DNA of 64,000 nt from Albirhodobacter sp048262715 (GCA_048262715.1 JBLXEV010000005.1:62001-126000), one strand, 5' to 3'. Positions 25,676 to 34,446 are shown, numbered from the stretch's first letter. The notes: generated by a model not told the origin, from the sequence alone. Program-made: numbers and translations.

Positions 25676-26800
25676 ATGACAAATCTCATCGCCCCTTCCG
25701 CCTGCTGCGCGCTCTTACCCCTGCCCGATTGCGAGGGCCGGGCTTGGGCCCGCCGCGCCATCGCCCTGCTGCAAGGCGATGCCCGCAGATCTGCCGACAC
25801 ACATCTGATCAAGCCCGTGTTCGGCGGGCTGACGGGCATTGATATCTACCTCAAGGATGAAAGCACCCATCCGACAGGCTCGCTCAAGCATCGCCTCGCG
25901 CGCTCGCTCGTGCTTTACGGGATCTGCAACGGCCATATTGGCGAGACGACAACGCTGGTCGAGGCCTCCTCCGGCTCGACCGCCGTCTCCGAGGCCTATT
26001 TCGCGCGGCTTTTGAACCTGCCCTTTATTGCGGTGATGCCGCGCACCACCTCGCCGCAGAAAATCCGCGAGATCGAGCGGTTTGGCGGGCGCTGCCATTT
26101 CGTTGAGAAATCCTCGGAGGTATATGCGGCGGCGCAAGCCATCGCGGATGAAACCGGTGGCCATTATCTCGACCAATTCACCAATGCCGAGCGCGCTACC
26201 GATTGGCGCGGCAATAACAACATCGCCGAGAGCATCTTTGCCCAGATGGAGGGCGAGGCGCATCCCGTCCCCGATTGGGTGGTGATGAGCGCGGGCACCG
26301 GCGGCACCTCGGCCACCATCGGGCGCTATATCCGATACCGCAATCTGGCAACGCGGCTCTGCGTCGTCGATGTCGAGCATTCGGTGTTTTACGATAGCTA
26401 TTGCTCGGGCGATCGTGAGGTCACCTGCACGCAGGGCTCGGGCATTGAAGGCATTGGCCGCCCCCGCGTGGAGCCCTCTTTCCTGCCCAAGGTGATCGAT
26501 CATATGATCCGCATCCCCGATGCGGCCTCCATCGCCGCGATGCAGCTCCTCTCGGATCTGATTTTCCGGCGGGTGGGCGGCTCGACGGGGACGAATTTCT
26601 TTGGCCTGTGCTGGGTCGCCTCGGAAATGCGCAAAGCGGGACGCGATGGATCGCTCGTCTCGGTGATCTGCGACAGCGGCGCGCGCTACACCGAGACCTA
26701 TTACAACGATGATTGGCTCGACGCGAAAGGCTATGATCTCGGCCCGTGGAAATCAGCGTTGGAGCGGTTCTTGGACGGTGGCAATTTGATCCTGCCCTAA
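25676..26800 (+). CDS. PLP-dependent cysteine synthase-like enzyme, probable L-cysteine desulfhydrase
   Basis: The 374-residue product has a fold-type II PLP domain. The internal aldimine lysine is K71 in TGSLKHR. EASSGSTAVSEAYFA forms the substrate carboxylate loop, and SAGTGGTSATIGRYIR the phosphate-binding glycine loop. It belongs to a branch separate from CysK, which includes the Cds1-type cysteine desulfhydrases of actinobacteria. Cysteine to pyruvate, ammonia and H2S is the likely reaction, but other beta-elimination substrates are possible. The start at 25676 lies one base after the ridA stop (frame open to 25613). A clear terminator follows at 26833. Confidence 0.8.
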   Translation: MTNLIAPSACCALLPLPDCEGRAWARRAIALLQGDARRSADTHLIKPVFGGLTGIDIYLKDESTHPTGSLKHRLARSLVLYGICNGHIGETTTLVEASSGSTAVSEAYFARLLNLPFIAVMPRTTSPQKIREIERFGGRCHFVEKSSEVYAAAQAIADETGGHYLDQFTNAERATDWRGNNNIAESIFAQMEGEAHPVPDWVVMSAGTGGTSATIGRYIRYRNLATRLCVVDVEHSVFYDSYCSGDREVTCTQGSGIEGIGRPRVEPSFLPKVIDHMIRIPDAASIAAMQLLSDLIFRRVGGSTGTNFFGLCWVASEMRKAGRDGSLVSVICDSGARYTETYYNDDWLDAKGYDLGPWKSALERFLDGGNLILP

Positions 26801-26832
26801 GGCAATGCCCATGCCCGCGCCTCACGCCTTGG

Positions 26833-26861
26833 AAAAGGCCCGTGTCATGCGGGCCTTTTTG
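26833..26861 (+). terminator. Intrinsic terminator of the CMD-RidA-desulfhydrase operon
   Basis: AAAAGGCCCG at 26833-26842 pairs perfectly with CGGGCCTTTT at 26850-26859 (7-base loop). The T run follows directly. It lies 33 bp after the PLP-enzyme stop and ends that operon before the next LysR gene. Confidence 0.85.
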
Positions 26862-26993
26862 CTGTGTGGGTCAGATGATCACCCGCAGAACGCCCAATAT
26901 AGCATCATGAAGCCTTAATTATTCCAAAATGCGATAATAAAACTTGATTCATGTCAATTTTGTATTGATCATCGTCATAGATGCAAAAAGAAT

Positions 26994-27944
26994 ATGGATA
27001 TGAATCACAAAGACCTCATCATCTTCCTGAAAGTCGCCGAGACGGGCTCCGTCACCCAAGCCGCCGAGGCACTGGGGCGCTCGCAGCCTTCGGTCACGCG
27101 CTGCATACAGGATCTCGAAGCCAGTATCGGCTTCCCATTGTTCGAGCGCGTCGGGCGGCGCATTTCTCTCACGGCGGAAGGCGTCGCGTTTGAAGAGGAG
27201 GCGCGGCGGCTGATGGTGATGATGCAGGATCTGCCAGCCCGCACGCGGGCAAGGGCAAACGGACTCAAACCACCGCTGTCGATTTCCGCAACCTATGCGC
27301 TCGGCGCGGGGCTTGTGCCCTATGCCGTGGCGCGCTGGCCCGAGGCGGAGCGCCCCGCCGAGGTCAAGCTGGTGCAAACCACCCCGAACGGCGTGGCACA
27401 GGATCTGCTCAGCGGCAACGCACGGATCGGCCTCGCCTCACTTCCGCTCGATGTGCACGGGATCATTTGCCAACGACGCTTTAGCGCACCGCTGGTCGCT
27501 GCCTTGCCAGAGAGCCGTGCCGCCGAATTCCCCGAGGGCGCGCCCGTCTCATTGGCCGATGTTGCGGGCGAAACGCTGGTGACGATGCTGGATCAAACCC
27601 GGTTGCAGGGGCGCATTCAACAGGCGCTGCAAAGCGCGGGGCTGCATCCGACGAATGTCATCCGCGCGAACTCCTCGATCTCGGCGCTGCAATTCACCCG
27701 CCTGCTCGGTGCCACGGCCATTGTTGAGCCGGTCACCGCCTTCGGGGCAACACCACGCGGCGTGATCCTGCGCCCGCTCGCCGATCAGATCCCCTTCACC
27801 TTCGGCTTTTTCGCCGCCGAAGGCACCACCGCCTCGCGCGAAGCCTCGACTTTCTTCGACTATTGCGAAGCCGCGCTCTTCGAGCTTGTGCCAAATGTCC
27901 GCCGCCTCGACGCGCCCTCCCCCTCACCGCAAGACAAGGTGTAA
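26994..27944 (+). CDS. LysR family transcriptional regulator, first gene of a catabolic operon
   Basis: The 316-residue LysR protein has a helix-turn-helix in about residues 18-50 (SVTQAAEALGRSQPSVTRC) and FPLFERVGRRISLT after it. The remainder is the ligand-binding domain. It is unusual in lying on the same strand as its probable targets: only five bases separate its stop from the monooxygenase start, so it would be the first gene of the operon. Its start could also be ATG 27000; both lack a strong ribosome binding site. The region upstream is AT-rich (26880-26990), suggesting a promoter. The effector is unknown. Confidence 0.88.
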   Translation: MDMNHKDLIIFLKVAETGSVTQAAEALGRSQPSVTRCIQDLEASIGFPLFERVGRRISLTAEGVAFEEEARRLMVMMQDLPARTRARANGLKPPLSISATYALGAGLVPYAVARWPEAERPAEVKLVQTTPNGVAQDLLSGNARIGLASLPLDVHGIICQRRFSAPLVAALPESRAAEFPEGAPVSLADVAGETLVTMLDQTRLQGRIQQALQSAGLHPTNVIRANSSISALQFTRLLGATAIVEPVTAFGATPRGVILRPLADQIPFTFGFFAAEGTTASREASTFFDYCEAALFELVPNVRRLDAPSPSPQDKV

Positions 27945-27949
27945 CCGAC

Positions 27950-29407
27950 ATGACAATTCCCAACGGGTTGACCGCCCTCGAAAACCGCCTTGCGAAAGAT
28001 TTGAGCCTGCTGGAGCTGCCCGCAAAACCGTGGGTGCCAGAGCGACAGCATGAGGGCGCGCGCGTTTGGGATGTGCTGTTTGTCGGCGCGGGGATGTGCG
28101 GTTTGGCGGGGGCCGCGAAACTGCGGCTGACTGGGGTCGAGAATATCGTGCTCTATGATGCCGCGCCCAAAGGCTATGAGGGCCCGTGGGAAACCTTCGC
28201 GCGGATGCAAACGCTGCGCTCGCCCAAAACCCTCGCAGGGCCGTGCCTCGGCCTGCCCGCGCTGACCTTCCGCGCATGGTTCGAGGCGCAATGGGGCGAG
28301 GCCGAATTTGACGCGCTCGACAAGATCCCGAAGGCAATGTGGATGGACTATCTGCGTTGGTATCGCGCCGTCCTTGCCCTTCCCGTCGTAAATGAGACAA
28401 AGGTCACCGAGGTGTTTGACGCGGGCGACGACCTGATCGCGGTGCGGGTCCGTGATGCACAGGGCGAGCGCGTGGAATATTGCCGTCATCTGGTGCTGGC
28501 GACAGGGCGCTCTGGTCTGGGCGGCGGGGCTGTTCCGCCGTTCCTACGCGGGGTCGAGAGCCGCTTCTGGGCACATAGCGCCGATGACATCGACTTTGCC
28601 GCGCTCAAAGACAAGCGGGTGATCGTGATCGGCGCGGGGGCCTCGGCAATGGACAATGCCGCCACCGCGCTGGAAGCAGGGGCCGCGCAGGTCGATATGC
28701 TGATCCGGCGCAAGGAGATGCCGCGAATCAACAAGATGACGGGGATTAGCTCGCAAGGCGTAGTGCACGGAATGCGCTCCCTGCCAGATGCGTGGAAATA
28801 CCGCTTCAACGAATACGTCAACAGCGAGCAAGTGCCACCGCCGCGCTCCTCCACCCTGCGGGTGAGTGGCCATGAAAACGGCAGGATTTTCATGGGCTGC
28901 CCCGTGCAAGACGTGCGCGCGGCAGGCGATCACGTCGATGTCGTGACCCCTTTCGCGGTGTTTCCCGCCGATTTCATCATCGCCGCCACTGGGTTCCGCA
29001 ATGATTTCACGGGCCGCGCGGAATTCGCGAGCTTCTCGGACAAAATCCGCACGTGGAAAGATGGTGCCTACACGCCTGATATGGGCAAACCGATCCCCTT
29101 CATGATCGACGCGCCTTACTTGGGCGACGGGTTCGAGTTTCTCGAGAAAGAGGCAGGATCCTGCCCGATGCTGGCGCGGGTCCATTGCTTCAACGATGCG
29201 GCGATGCTCTCGCATGGCAAGCTCTCGGGCGACATTCCGGCGATCTCCGCAGGCGCGGATCGTCTGACACGGGCCATTGTCGCGGAGCTCTTCGCCGCAG
29301 ATGTGGAGACCCATTTCGAGCGCCTGCAAGCCTTCGACACCGCAGAATTGCAAGGCGACGAGTGGGAAGATGCCACCCCGAGCCTACGCCTGAACAAGAC
29401 CGCCTGA
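27950..29407 (+). CDS. FAD-dependent monooxygenase/oxidoreductase (FMO-like)
   Basis: The 485-residue flavoprotein has two dinucleotide-binding sites. The FAD site is VGAGMCG (about 45-51), and an NAD(P)H-type site IGAGASAMD lies at about 227-235. The motif ATGFRNDFTG in the second half is also typical of this group. It resembles class B flavin monooxygenases and SidA-like or lysine/ornithine hydroxylase relatives in general shape, but not closely enough to name. It could hydroxylate an amine or oxidise a thioether or sulphide. It sits between a LysR gene and a TctCBA transporter, so its substrate is probably the imported compound or a product of it. Confidence 0.8.
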   Translation: MTIPNGLTALENRLAKDLSLLELPAKPWVPERQHEGARVWDVLFVGAGMCGLAGAAKLRLTGVENIVLYDAAPKGYEGPWETFARMQTLRSPKTLAGPCLGLPALTFRAWFEAQWGEAEFDALDKIPKAMWMDYLRWYRAVLALPVVNETKVTEVFDAGDDLIAVRVRDAQGERVEYCRHLVLATGRSGLGGGAVPPFLRGVESRFWAHSADDIDFAALKDKRVIVIGAGASAMDNAATALEAGAAQVDMLIRRKEMPRINKMTGISSQGVVHGMRSLPDAWKYRFNEYVNSEQVPPPRSSTLRVSGHENGRIFMGCPVQDVRAAGDHVDVVTPFAVFPADFIIAATGFRNDFTGRAEFASFSDKIRTWKDGAYTPDMGKPIPFMIDAPYLGDGFEFLEKEAGSCPMLARVHCFNDAAMLSHGKLSGDIPAISAGADRLTRAIVAELFAADVETHFERLQAFDTAELQGDEWEDATPSLRLNKTA

Positions 29408-29447
29408 AAGGCGGCCAAATTTTCACACTAAACAGGGACATGACCCA

Positions 29448-30413
29448 ATGACTTCACGTTTTCTGACAACCCTCACCGCACTTGGCCTCACCGCCGTCAC
29501 AACCCTGAGTGCGCAAGCCAATGACTATCCCGATCACGCGCTGGATGTGATCGTGGCCTTCAACCCCGGCGGCGGCACCGATGTCGCGGCCCGCACGATC
29601 GAGCCCTATATCGAGAAATATCTCGGTCAGGATCTGGTGATCCTCAACAAGCCGGGCGCAGGCGGCGAGGTCGGCTTCTCGCTCTTGGCCAATAGCAAAC
29701 CCGATGGCTACACGATGGGCTTCATCAACCTGCCCGCGATGTTCAGCTATTCCTATGAGCGTGAGACGGCCTATTCGCCCGCCAGCTTTACCGGCGTTGC
29801 CAATCTTGTCTACGATCCGGGCGTGCTTGTCGTGCGCACCGACAGCGAGTTCAAAACGTTGAAAGATCTGGTCGATTACGGCATCGCCAACCCCGGTGCG
29901 ATGCCAATCGGCACCTCCGGCTCTGTCGGCTCTTCTGAGCATATCGCTATTCTGGGCGTGCAGGCGGCGACAGGTGCGACCTTCAACCATGTGCCATTCG
30001 GCGCAACGGCCCCGCTGCGCACGGCGCTTCTGGGCGGGCATATTCAGGTGGCCGCGTTCAACCTCTCCGAGGCGGAAGAATACGTCAAAGATGGCACGAT
30101 GCGCCTCTTGGGGGTGATGAGCGAAGAGCGCGCCGAAACCGCGCCCGAGACGCCCACCTTCCGCGAGCAGGGTGTTGATGTGATCTCCGGCTCCTCGCGC
30201 GGTCTGGCGGTTCCGGCTGGCACCGATCCGGCGATTGTCGCGGTGCTGGCAGAGGCGGTGAAGCAAGCCGTGAACGATCCCGAGTATCTCGCCAAAGCCA
30301 AAGCGGCGGGCGTTCCGGTGCGCTACATCGGCGGCGCAGATTACGATGCCTTCTTGGCAGAGGTCAGCAAATCCCTTGATGTGGCTTGGGAAAAGACCCC
30401 CTGGACCAAATAA
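29448..30413 (+). CDS. Tripartite tricarboxylate transporter substrate-binding protein (TctC/Bug)
   Basis: The 321-residue periplasmic protein starts with a signal peptide ending near SAQA-ND. It has the Bug-family core: PDHALDVIVAFNPGGGTDVAAR near the start (key part NPGGGTDV), and then NKPGAGGEVG, which forms the ligand pocket. Bug proteins bind carboxylates, often of aromatic, amino-acid or tricarboxylic type. Tct-B and Tct-A follow on the same strand, completing the transporter. Ligand identity is unknown; the adjacent flavin enzyme and opine-dehydrogenase-like gene suggest an amine-bearing carboxylate. Confidence 0.9.
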   Translation: MTSRFLTTLTALGLTAVTTLSAQANDYPDHALDVIVAFNPGGGTDVAARTIEPYIEKYLGQDLVILNKPGAGGEVGFSLLANSKPDGYTMGFINLPAMFSYSYERETAYSPASFTGVANLVYDPGVLVVRTDSEFKTLKDLVDYGIANPGAMPIGTSGSVGSSEHIAILGVQAATGATFNHVPFGATAPLRTALLGGHIQVAAFNLSEAEEYVKDGTMRLLGVMSEERAETAPETPTFREQGVDVISGSSRGLAVPAGTDPAIVAVLAEAVKQAVNDPEYLAKAKAAGVPVRYIGGADYDAFLAEVSKSLDVAWEKTPWTK

Positions 30414-30483
30414 ACGCGTCCAGTTCCCCCGGATCACGGCCCCGCGCCGTGATCCACGCCCCATGCTTTGAAAGGACGACCCA

Positions 30484-30957
30484 ATGACCTATCGGAAGGC
30501 CGAAATTGGTGCCTCTGCGGGCTTGATACTGATCGCGATTTTCGGCTGGTTTCAGGTAGACCACCTCCCCGCAGATGCGCTGATGTTCCCCGCTGTTTTG
30601 CTGGGGGTGATCATGCTCCTCTCGCTGTGGATGCTGGTGCGCGCGCTCAAAGGCACCGCCCCCGACCTGTCCGATCAAGCCGCACAAGACTGGCGCTTTG
30701 CAATCTCGCGCGAGCGGATGCTGGGCGGGTTTGCGATGCTCGCGGCCTATCTGCTGATCGTGCCGCTGGTTGGGTTTTTCACCACCTCGCTGATCTTCGT
30801 GATGCTGGTCGCATGGGTCGCCGGATATCGCCACATCCGCAACCTGCTGCTGACCTCCGTTGGCTTTTGCCTCTTCGTCTATCTGATCTTCGTCGCGCTC
30901 TTCGACAGGCCCCTGCCCAAAGAGCTGATTTTGACGCTCTTGTCATCCGCTCAATAA
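30484..30957 (+). CDS. Tripartite tricarboxylate transporter small membrane subunit (TctB)
   Basis: The 157-residue membrane protein has four predicted hydrophobic segments (about residues 8-24, 38-57, 82-103 and 117-140). It starts after a GAAAGGACGA ribosome site. Position between TctC and TctA genes and length fit TctB. TctB proteins are poorly conserved, so the call rests partly on gene order. Confidence 0.85.
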   Translation: MTYRKAEIGASAGLILIAIFGWFQVDHLPADALMFPAVLLGVIMLLSLWMLVRALKGTAPDLSDQAAQDWRFAISRERMLGGFAMLAAYLLIVPLVGFFTTSLIFVMLVAWVAGYRHIRNLLLTSVGFCLFVYLIFVALFDRPLPKELILTLLSSAQ

Positions 30958-30966
30958 GGACGCGTT

Positions 30967-32463
30967 ATGGACATCCTCTCTGCAATTTTTCACGCCCTTC
31001 CGGGCGTTCTAGGGTGGGAAAACATCCTTGCTATGGTGGTGGGCACGCTCGCGGGTATGACCGTCGGCTCTCTCCCCGGGCTGACGGCGACCATGGCGAT
31101 TGCCGTTCTGATCCCGCTGACCTTCTCAATGTCGCCACTTGTCGCCCTCGGGGTTATGGCGGGCATCTATAACGGCGCGATGTATGGCGGCGCGATCCCT
31201 GCGATCTTGCTCAACGTGCCCGGAACACCGCCCTCGATTGTGACAACTTTCGATGGCTATCCGCTGGCGCAGCAAGGCCGCGCGGCGCTCGCGCTGAAAG
31301 TCGCGTGCTGGTCCTCGGCCATTGGCGGCACGTTTAGCGCGCTGTCGCTGATGCTGCTGGCCCCGCCTTTGGTGAAGGTCACGCTGCTCTTTGGCCCGTC
31401 GGAATATTTCTGGCTCGGGATCTTGGGCATGTCGTCCATCGCGATCCTGCTCGGCTCCGATCCCGTCAAGGGCCTGCTGGCAGCCGCCATTGGCCTGCTG
31501 CTCGGCACGGTTGGATCGGATGTGGTGACGGGCGAGCAACGCTTCACCTTCGGGCGGCTCGAACTCCTCGACGGGATCAACCTGCTGGTGATCCTCACGG
31601 GTCTCTACGCCCTGCCCCCCGCGATCCGAATGATCGAGAAACGCTACCGTGCCGATGACGAGAAGATCGACATCAAGCCGCATCCGGATGACGGGTTCTT
31701 CAAGAACTTCCGCTACTTGCTGCCCACATGGCTGCGCTCCTCGCTGATCGGGATCGGTGTTGGCATTCTGCCCGCGACGGGCGGCTCAATGGCGGCGTTT
31801 CTAGCCTATAACGAGACCCGTCGCACGGCCTCCGATACCAGCCTATTTGGCAAGGGCGATATTCGTGGCGTCGCCGCCGCAGAGACTGGCAACAATGCCG
31901 ATAACGCGGCCGCGATGATCCCTGCCTTGGTGCTGGGCGTGCCGGGCAGCGGGGTTTCGGCGGTCATCCTCGCGGGGCTTCTCGTGCACGGCCTGCAACC
32001 CGGGCCGCAACTTTTCCGCGACACGCCCGATATCGTCTACGGCTTCATGTGGCAGATGCTGATCACCTCGATCATGCTGTTCGCTCTGGGTGGCAACATC
32101 GCCTCGCGCCTGTTCGCGCAAGTGATGCGGATGCCACAACCCGCTTTGGCGCCGATGATCATGTGCCTGACATTGGTGGGCATCTATGCGCTCTCGAACG
32201 ATATGTTCAACGTCTGGATCATGTTCGGAATGGGGATCGTCGGCTATATCCTCAGCCGCCTGAACTTCCCCTTGGCTCCGATTGTTTTGGGGCTGGTTCT
32301 GGGCGGGATGATCGAGCAAAACCTGCGGCTAACGCTGCTGATCAACCAAGGCGATGTGACAGCGCTGGTGGCTTCACCGCTCTCGATCCTGCTGTTCTCG
32401 CTCTGCGTGCTCTTGTGCCTCGTGCCGGTCCTGCGTCGGATGAAAAGCGGGCGAGCAGCCTGA
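30967..32463 (+). CDS. Tripartite tricarboxylate transporter large membrane subunit (TctA)
   Basis: The 498-residue permease has about twelve hydrophobic segments. Diagnostic stretches are VGSLPGLTATMAIAVLIPL near the start, YGGAIPAILLNVPGTPPS, and GVGILPATGGSMAAFLAY. It forms the transport channel of the TctCBA system. It is ten bases from the TctB stop. The gene ends just before a long perfect hairpin (32472-32503) shared with the convergent opine-dehydrogenase-family gene. Confidence 0.94.
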   Translation: MDILSAIFHALPGVLGWENILAMVVGTLAGMTVGSLPGLTATMAIAVLIPLTFSMSPLVALGVMAGIYNGAMYGGAIPAILLNVPGTPPSIVTTFDGYPLAQQGRAALALKVACWSSAIGGTFSALSLMLLAPPLVKVTLLFGPSEYFWLGILGMSSIAILLGSDPVKGLLAAAIGLLLGTVGSDVVTGEQRFTFGRLELLDGINLLVILTGLYALPPAIRMIEKRYRADDEKIDIKPHPDDGFFKNFRYLLPTWLRSSLIGIGVGILPATGGSMAAFLAYNETRRTASDTSLFGKGDIRGVAAAETGNNADNAAAMIPALVLGVPGSGVSAVILAGLLVHGLQPGPQLFRDTPDIVYGFMWQMLITSIMLFALGGNIASRLFAQVMRMPQPALAPMIMCLTLVGIYALSNDMFNVWIMFGMGIVGYILSRLNFPLAPIVLGLVLGGMIEQNLRLTLLINQGDVTALVASPLSILLFSLCVLLCLVPVLRRMKSGRAA

Positions 32464-32471
32464 TACCGAAC

Positions 32472-32503
32472 GGCCCTAGCGCCCCTTGAAGGGCGCTAGG
32501 GCC
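32472..32503. terminator. Perfect 13-bp hairpin between convergent genes
   Basis: GGCCCTAGCGCCC (32472-32484) and GGGCGCTAGGGCC (32491-32503) form a 13-bp stem with a six-base loop. It sits between the convergent TctA and opine-dehydrogenase-family genes, 9 bp and 14 bp from their stops. T runs are poor on both sides, so it may be a bidirectional factor-assisted terminator. Confidence 0.6.
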
Positions 32504-32516
32504 TCTTACAAAACGG

Positions 32517-33581
32517 TCATTCCGTCCAGCCAGCCTCCAGTTTCTGCCGGATCTCGGCGAGCGGCCGCCCGCGCAACGAAAGCCCGGCCAGCAGATCATT
32601 CTCCGCCCCGAAATCGCGCCCGCATGCGGTTGAAAGCAGCGTGACGAAGGCTGTATGCGCGGGGGCTTCTTCCCCTGCGACCTCCGCCAGAAATGCGACA
32701 GGCACCAGCCCGTAGGGCACATCTTCGGTGATATAGCGCGACGACATCGCATTGGGGCCATTCAGCCCGCTGCGGGTCTCGCCAATCGCTTGCACCATCT
32801 CGAACACAGAGCCGAGCGGCGCGCCGAAGGATCTGTGCAGATGCTCCGCGAAGGGGATCGGGGCCGCGCCAAACATGCCCGCGATCCGGCAGCGCTCCGC
32901 ATCCAGCTTTTCGATCAGCGCACAAACGGAAGCCGTCATCTTGCCGTAATTCGACCAATCCTCGCCCAATTCGATCCGCGTGAGGTTGCACAGCGCATTG
33001 GGCACATGCGCAATCGGATTGGCGTTGCCAAAGGCAATCTCTGTCATTGCAACCTGTGTGAGATCCTTGCCACTCAGCGCACGGATCAGCGCCGCCGTTT
33101 CCGCCGCGCGGTGATGTGCATAGAGCGCGAACCCGTATTCCTTGCGGATCGAGAGCACGCGAACGCTCTGCGCGGAGGTGCGGCGGCCCGTCAGCATCGT
33201 CGTCGCAAGCGCCACGATCGGCACATCCTTCAGGCCGCGCTCACTCAGCCGCTTCGAGAGGTAGAGCGCGCTGAGCGAATATTGCGCGCTGATCACCACG
33301 GTCTGGCCGTCTTCCAAAACCGGCACCAGCGCGTCGATCATCGCCTTTTGCCCATCGCCGGGAACGCAGAGAACAACCACCTCCGCCCCCGCGACCGCGC
33401 CGCCAATCTCGGCATATGCGGCCATCGGGCCGCGCCATTCCAAGGCCCCTTGCGCATCGATCTCACAGGAGCCGGTGGTTAGGCTGCGCCCAAACAGCCG
33501 CACCTCATGGGCTTGATGCGAGAACTGCGCCGCCATGCCCAATCCGATGGCGCCCGCGCCCAAAACTGCAATGGTCGTCAT
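32517..33581 (-). CDS. NAD/NADP octopine/nopaline dehydrogenase family protein
   Basis: The 354-residue oxidoreductase has an N-terminal Rossmann fold with GAGAIG (8-13) and VVLCVPGDGQKA. The C-terminal helical domain has the opine dehydrogenase signs: NANPIAHVPNALCNLTRIE, broken here at HVPNALCN, and RYITEDVPYGLVP. The catalytic His is in the HVPN motif. Opine dehydrogenases join or split an amino acid and an alpha-keto acid through a secondary amine. The start at 33581 is chosen by homology; the frame is open to 33623. It is convergent with the TctCBA operon and divergent from the TPP riboswitch. Direction of the reaction and substrates are unknown. A ketopantoate-reductase-like role is less likely. 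Confidence 0.8.
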   Translation of the reverse strand: MTTIAVLGAGAIGLGMAAQFSHQAHEVRLFGRSLTTGSCEIDAQGALEWRGPMAAYAEIGGAVAGAEVVVLCVPGDGQKAMIDALVPVLEDGQTVVISAQYSLSALYLSKRLSERGLKDVPIVALATTMLTGRRTSAQSVRVLSIRKEYGFALYAHHRAAETAALIRALSGKDLTQVAMTEIAFGNANPIAHVPNALCNLTRIELGEDWSNYGKMTASVCALIEKLDAERCRIAGMFGAAPIPFAEHLHRSFGAPLGSVFEMVQAIGETRSGLNGPNAMSSRYITEDVPYGLVPVAFLAEVAGEEAPAHTAFVTLLSTACGRDFGAENDLLAGLSLRGRPLAEIRQKLEAGWTE

Positions 33582-33703
33582 CTCTGGCTTTCCCTTTGAA
33601 ATTAAAACGCAATCGTCTCTCAATCAGCATAGTTACCCCGCCGCCAAAGTGCATCCCTCAACTGGCATTTTCTCCACCCAAAAAGGGCATTTCATCGCTG
33701 CCC

Positions 33704-33733
33704 TTGACACTCCCTCCCCCCTGACGGATAGCT
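33704..33733 (+). promoter_or_regulatory. Possible promoter of the thiamine-precursor operon
   Basis: TTGACA at 33704-33709 is a good -35 match. A GATAGC-like -10 lies 16-17 bp downstream, ending near 33733. Transcription from it would start just before the TPP riboswitch. The -10 match is weak, so this is tentative. Confidence 0.35.
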
Positions 33734-33743
33734 AGGCGCATCA

Positions 33744-33831
33744 CCAGGGGTGCTCCCTATCGGGGCTGAGATGCGCGATCCCGCGCGAACCCTTCACAGC
33801 TGATCCGGGCAATGCCGGCGGAGCGAGGGAA
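33744..33831 (+). ncRNA. TPP riboswitch (THI element)
   Basis: The sequence shows the conserved TPP aptamer elements in order: AGGGGTGCTCC at the 5' side, then GGGGCTGAGATG (the CUGAGA core), a variable stem, GAACCCTTCAC, and the second core CTGATCCGGGCAATGCCGGCG with the closing GAGCGAGGGAA. The 3' strand of the closing stem includes the purine-rich site just four bases before the ATG at 33835. TPP binding should therefore hide the ribosome binding site. That gives translational shut-off when thiamine pyrophosphate is plentiful. The genes that follow encode a thiamine-precursor importer, in agreement. Confidence 0.96.
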
Positions 33832-33834
33832 CCT

Positions 33835-34446
33835 ATGTTTATTGGCGCACAAGTGTCGCTTTATCCGATGACGTCCGAGTTTGTTCGGGTCATCTTCTCC
33901 AGCCTTGAGGCGCTTGATCCTTACCGCGATCAGCTGCGCATAGAGACGGATGATATCTCCACCTTGATGGTCGGCGCGCCAGCGCCCCTGTTCGATGCGA
34001 TCCGCGATATGTTCGCCAAAGCCGCCCGCGATCCGGCCCATGTAACGATGCACACGACCTTCTCGCGCGGCTGCCCGGGCGAGCCGGACGAGCCCAATTG
34101 CCGCTGCGAGACCCTCGCCGTGGCGCAGGGTCAACCGCTGGCCGAGCGGCAAAAACACGCGTTGGAGGCGGTGCGGGCCGCGCCGCAGATGGGCGTTGAG
34201 ATCGACGTGCAATTCTCGCTCTATGTGCTGGGCCAAGATCGGCATATGGATGAGATCTACGGCTGCATCGACTTCCTCAAAGACTCCGGCACCTTCTTGA
34301 AATCAAAGAACTTCTGCACCCGCTTGCGCGGCGATGCCGGGGCTGTGTTCGAGACTCTCCGGCAGGCGTTCCTGCGCTTTGGTCCGGCACAGGGGCATGT
34401 CACGATTGACCTCACGGCCTCGGCTAACAGCCCGAGCAAACGCTGA
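33835..34446 (+). CDS. YkoF-type thiamine/hydroxymethylpyrimidine-binding protein
   Basis: The 203-residue soluble protein matches the YkoF family, which binds thiamine or HMP through two ACT-like repeats. Both repeats can be seen, starting MFIGAQVSLYPMT and again near residue 120 with GVEIDVQFSLYVLGQD. Each repeat includes a Gly/Ser-rich turn: SRGCPGEP in the first and FLKSKNFCTRLRGDAG, key part KNFCTRL, in the second. The ATG is four bases after the riboswitch. It is the first gene of the operon with thiXZY. As in Bacillus ykoFEDC, it may pass a bound precursor; here it lacks a signal peptide, so it would act in the cytoplasm. Confidence 0.88.
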   Translation: MFIGAQVSLYPMTSEFVRVIFSSLEALDPYRDQLRIETDDISTLMVGAPAPLFDAIRDMFAKAARDPAHVTMHTTFSRGCPGEPDEPNCRCETLAVAQGQPLAERQKHALEAVRAAPQMGVEIDVQFSLYVLGQDRHMDEIYGCIDFLKDSGTFLKSKNFCTRLRGDAGAVFETLRQAFLRFGPAQGHVTIDLTASANSPSKR

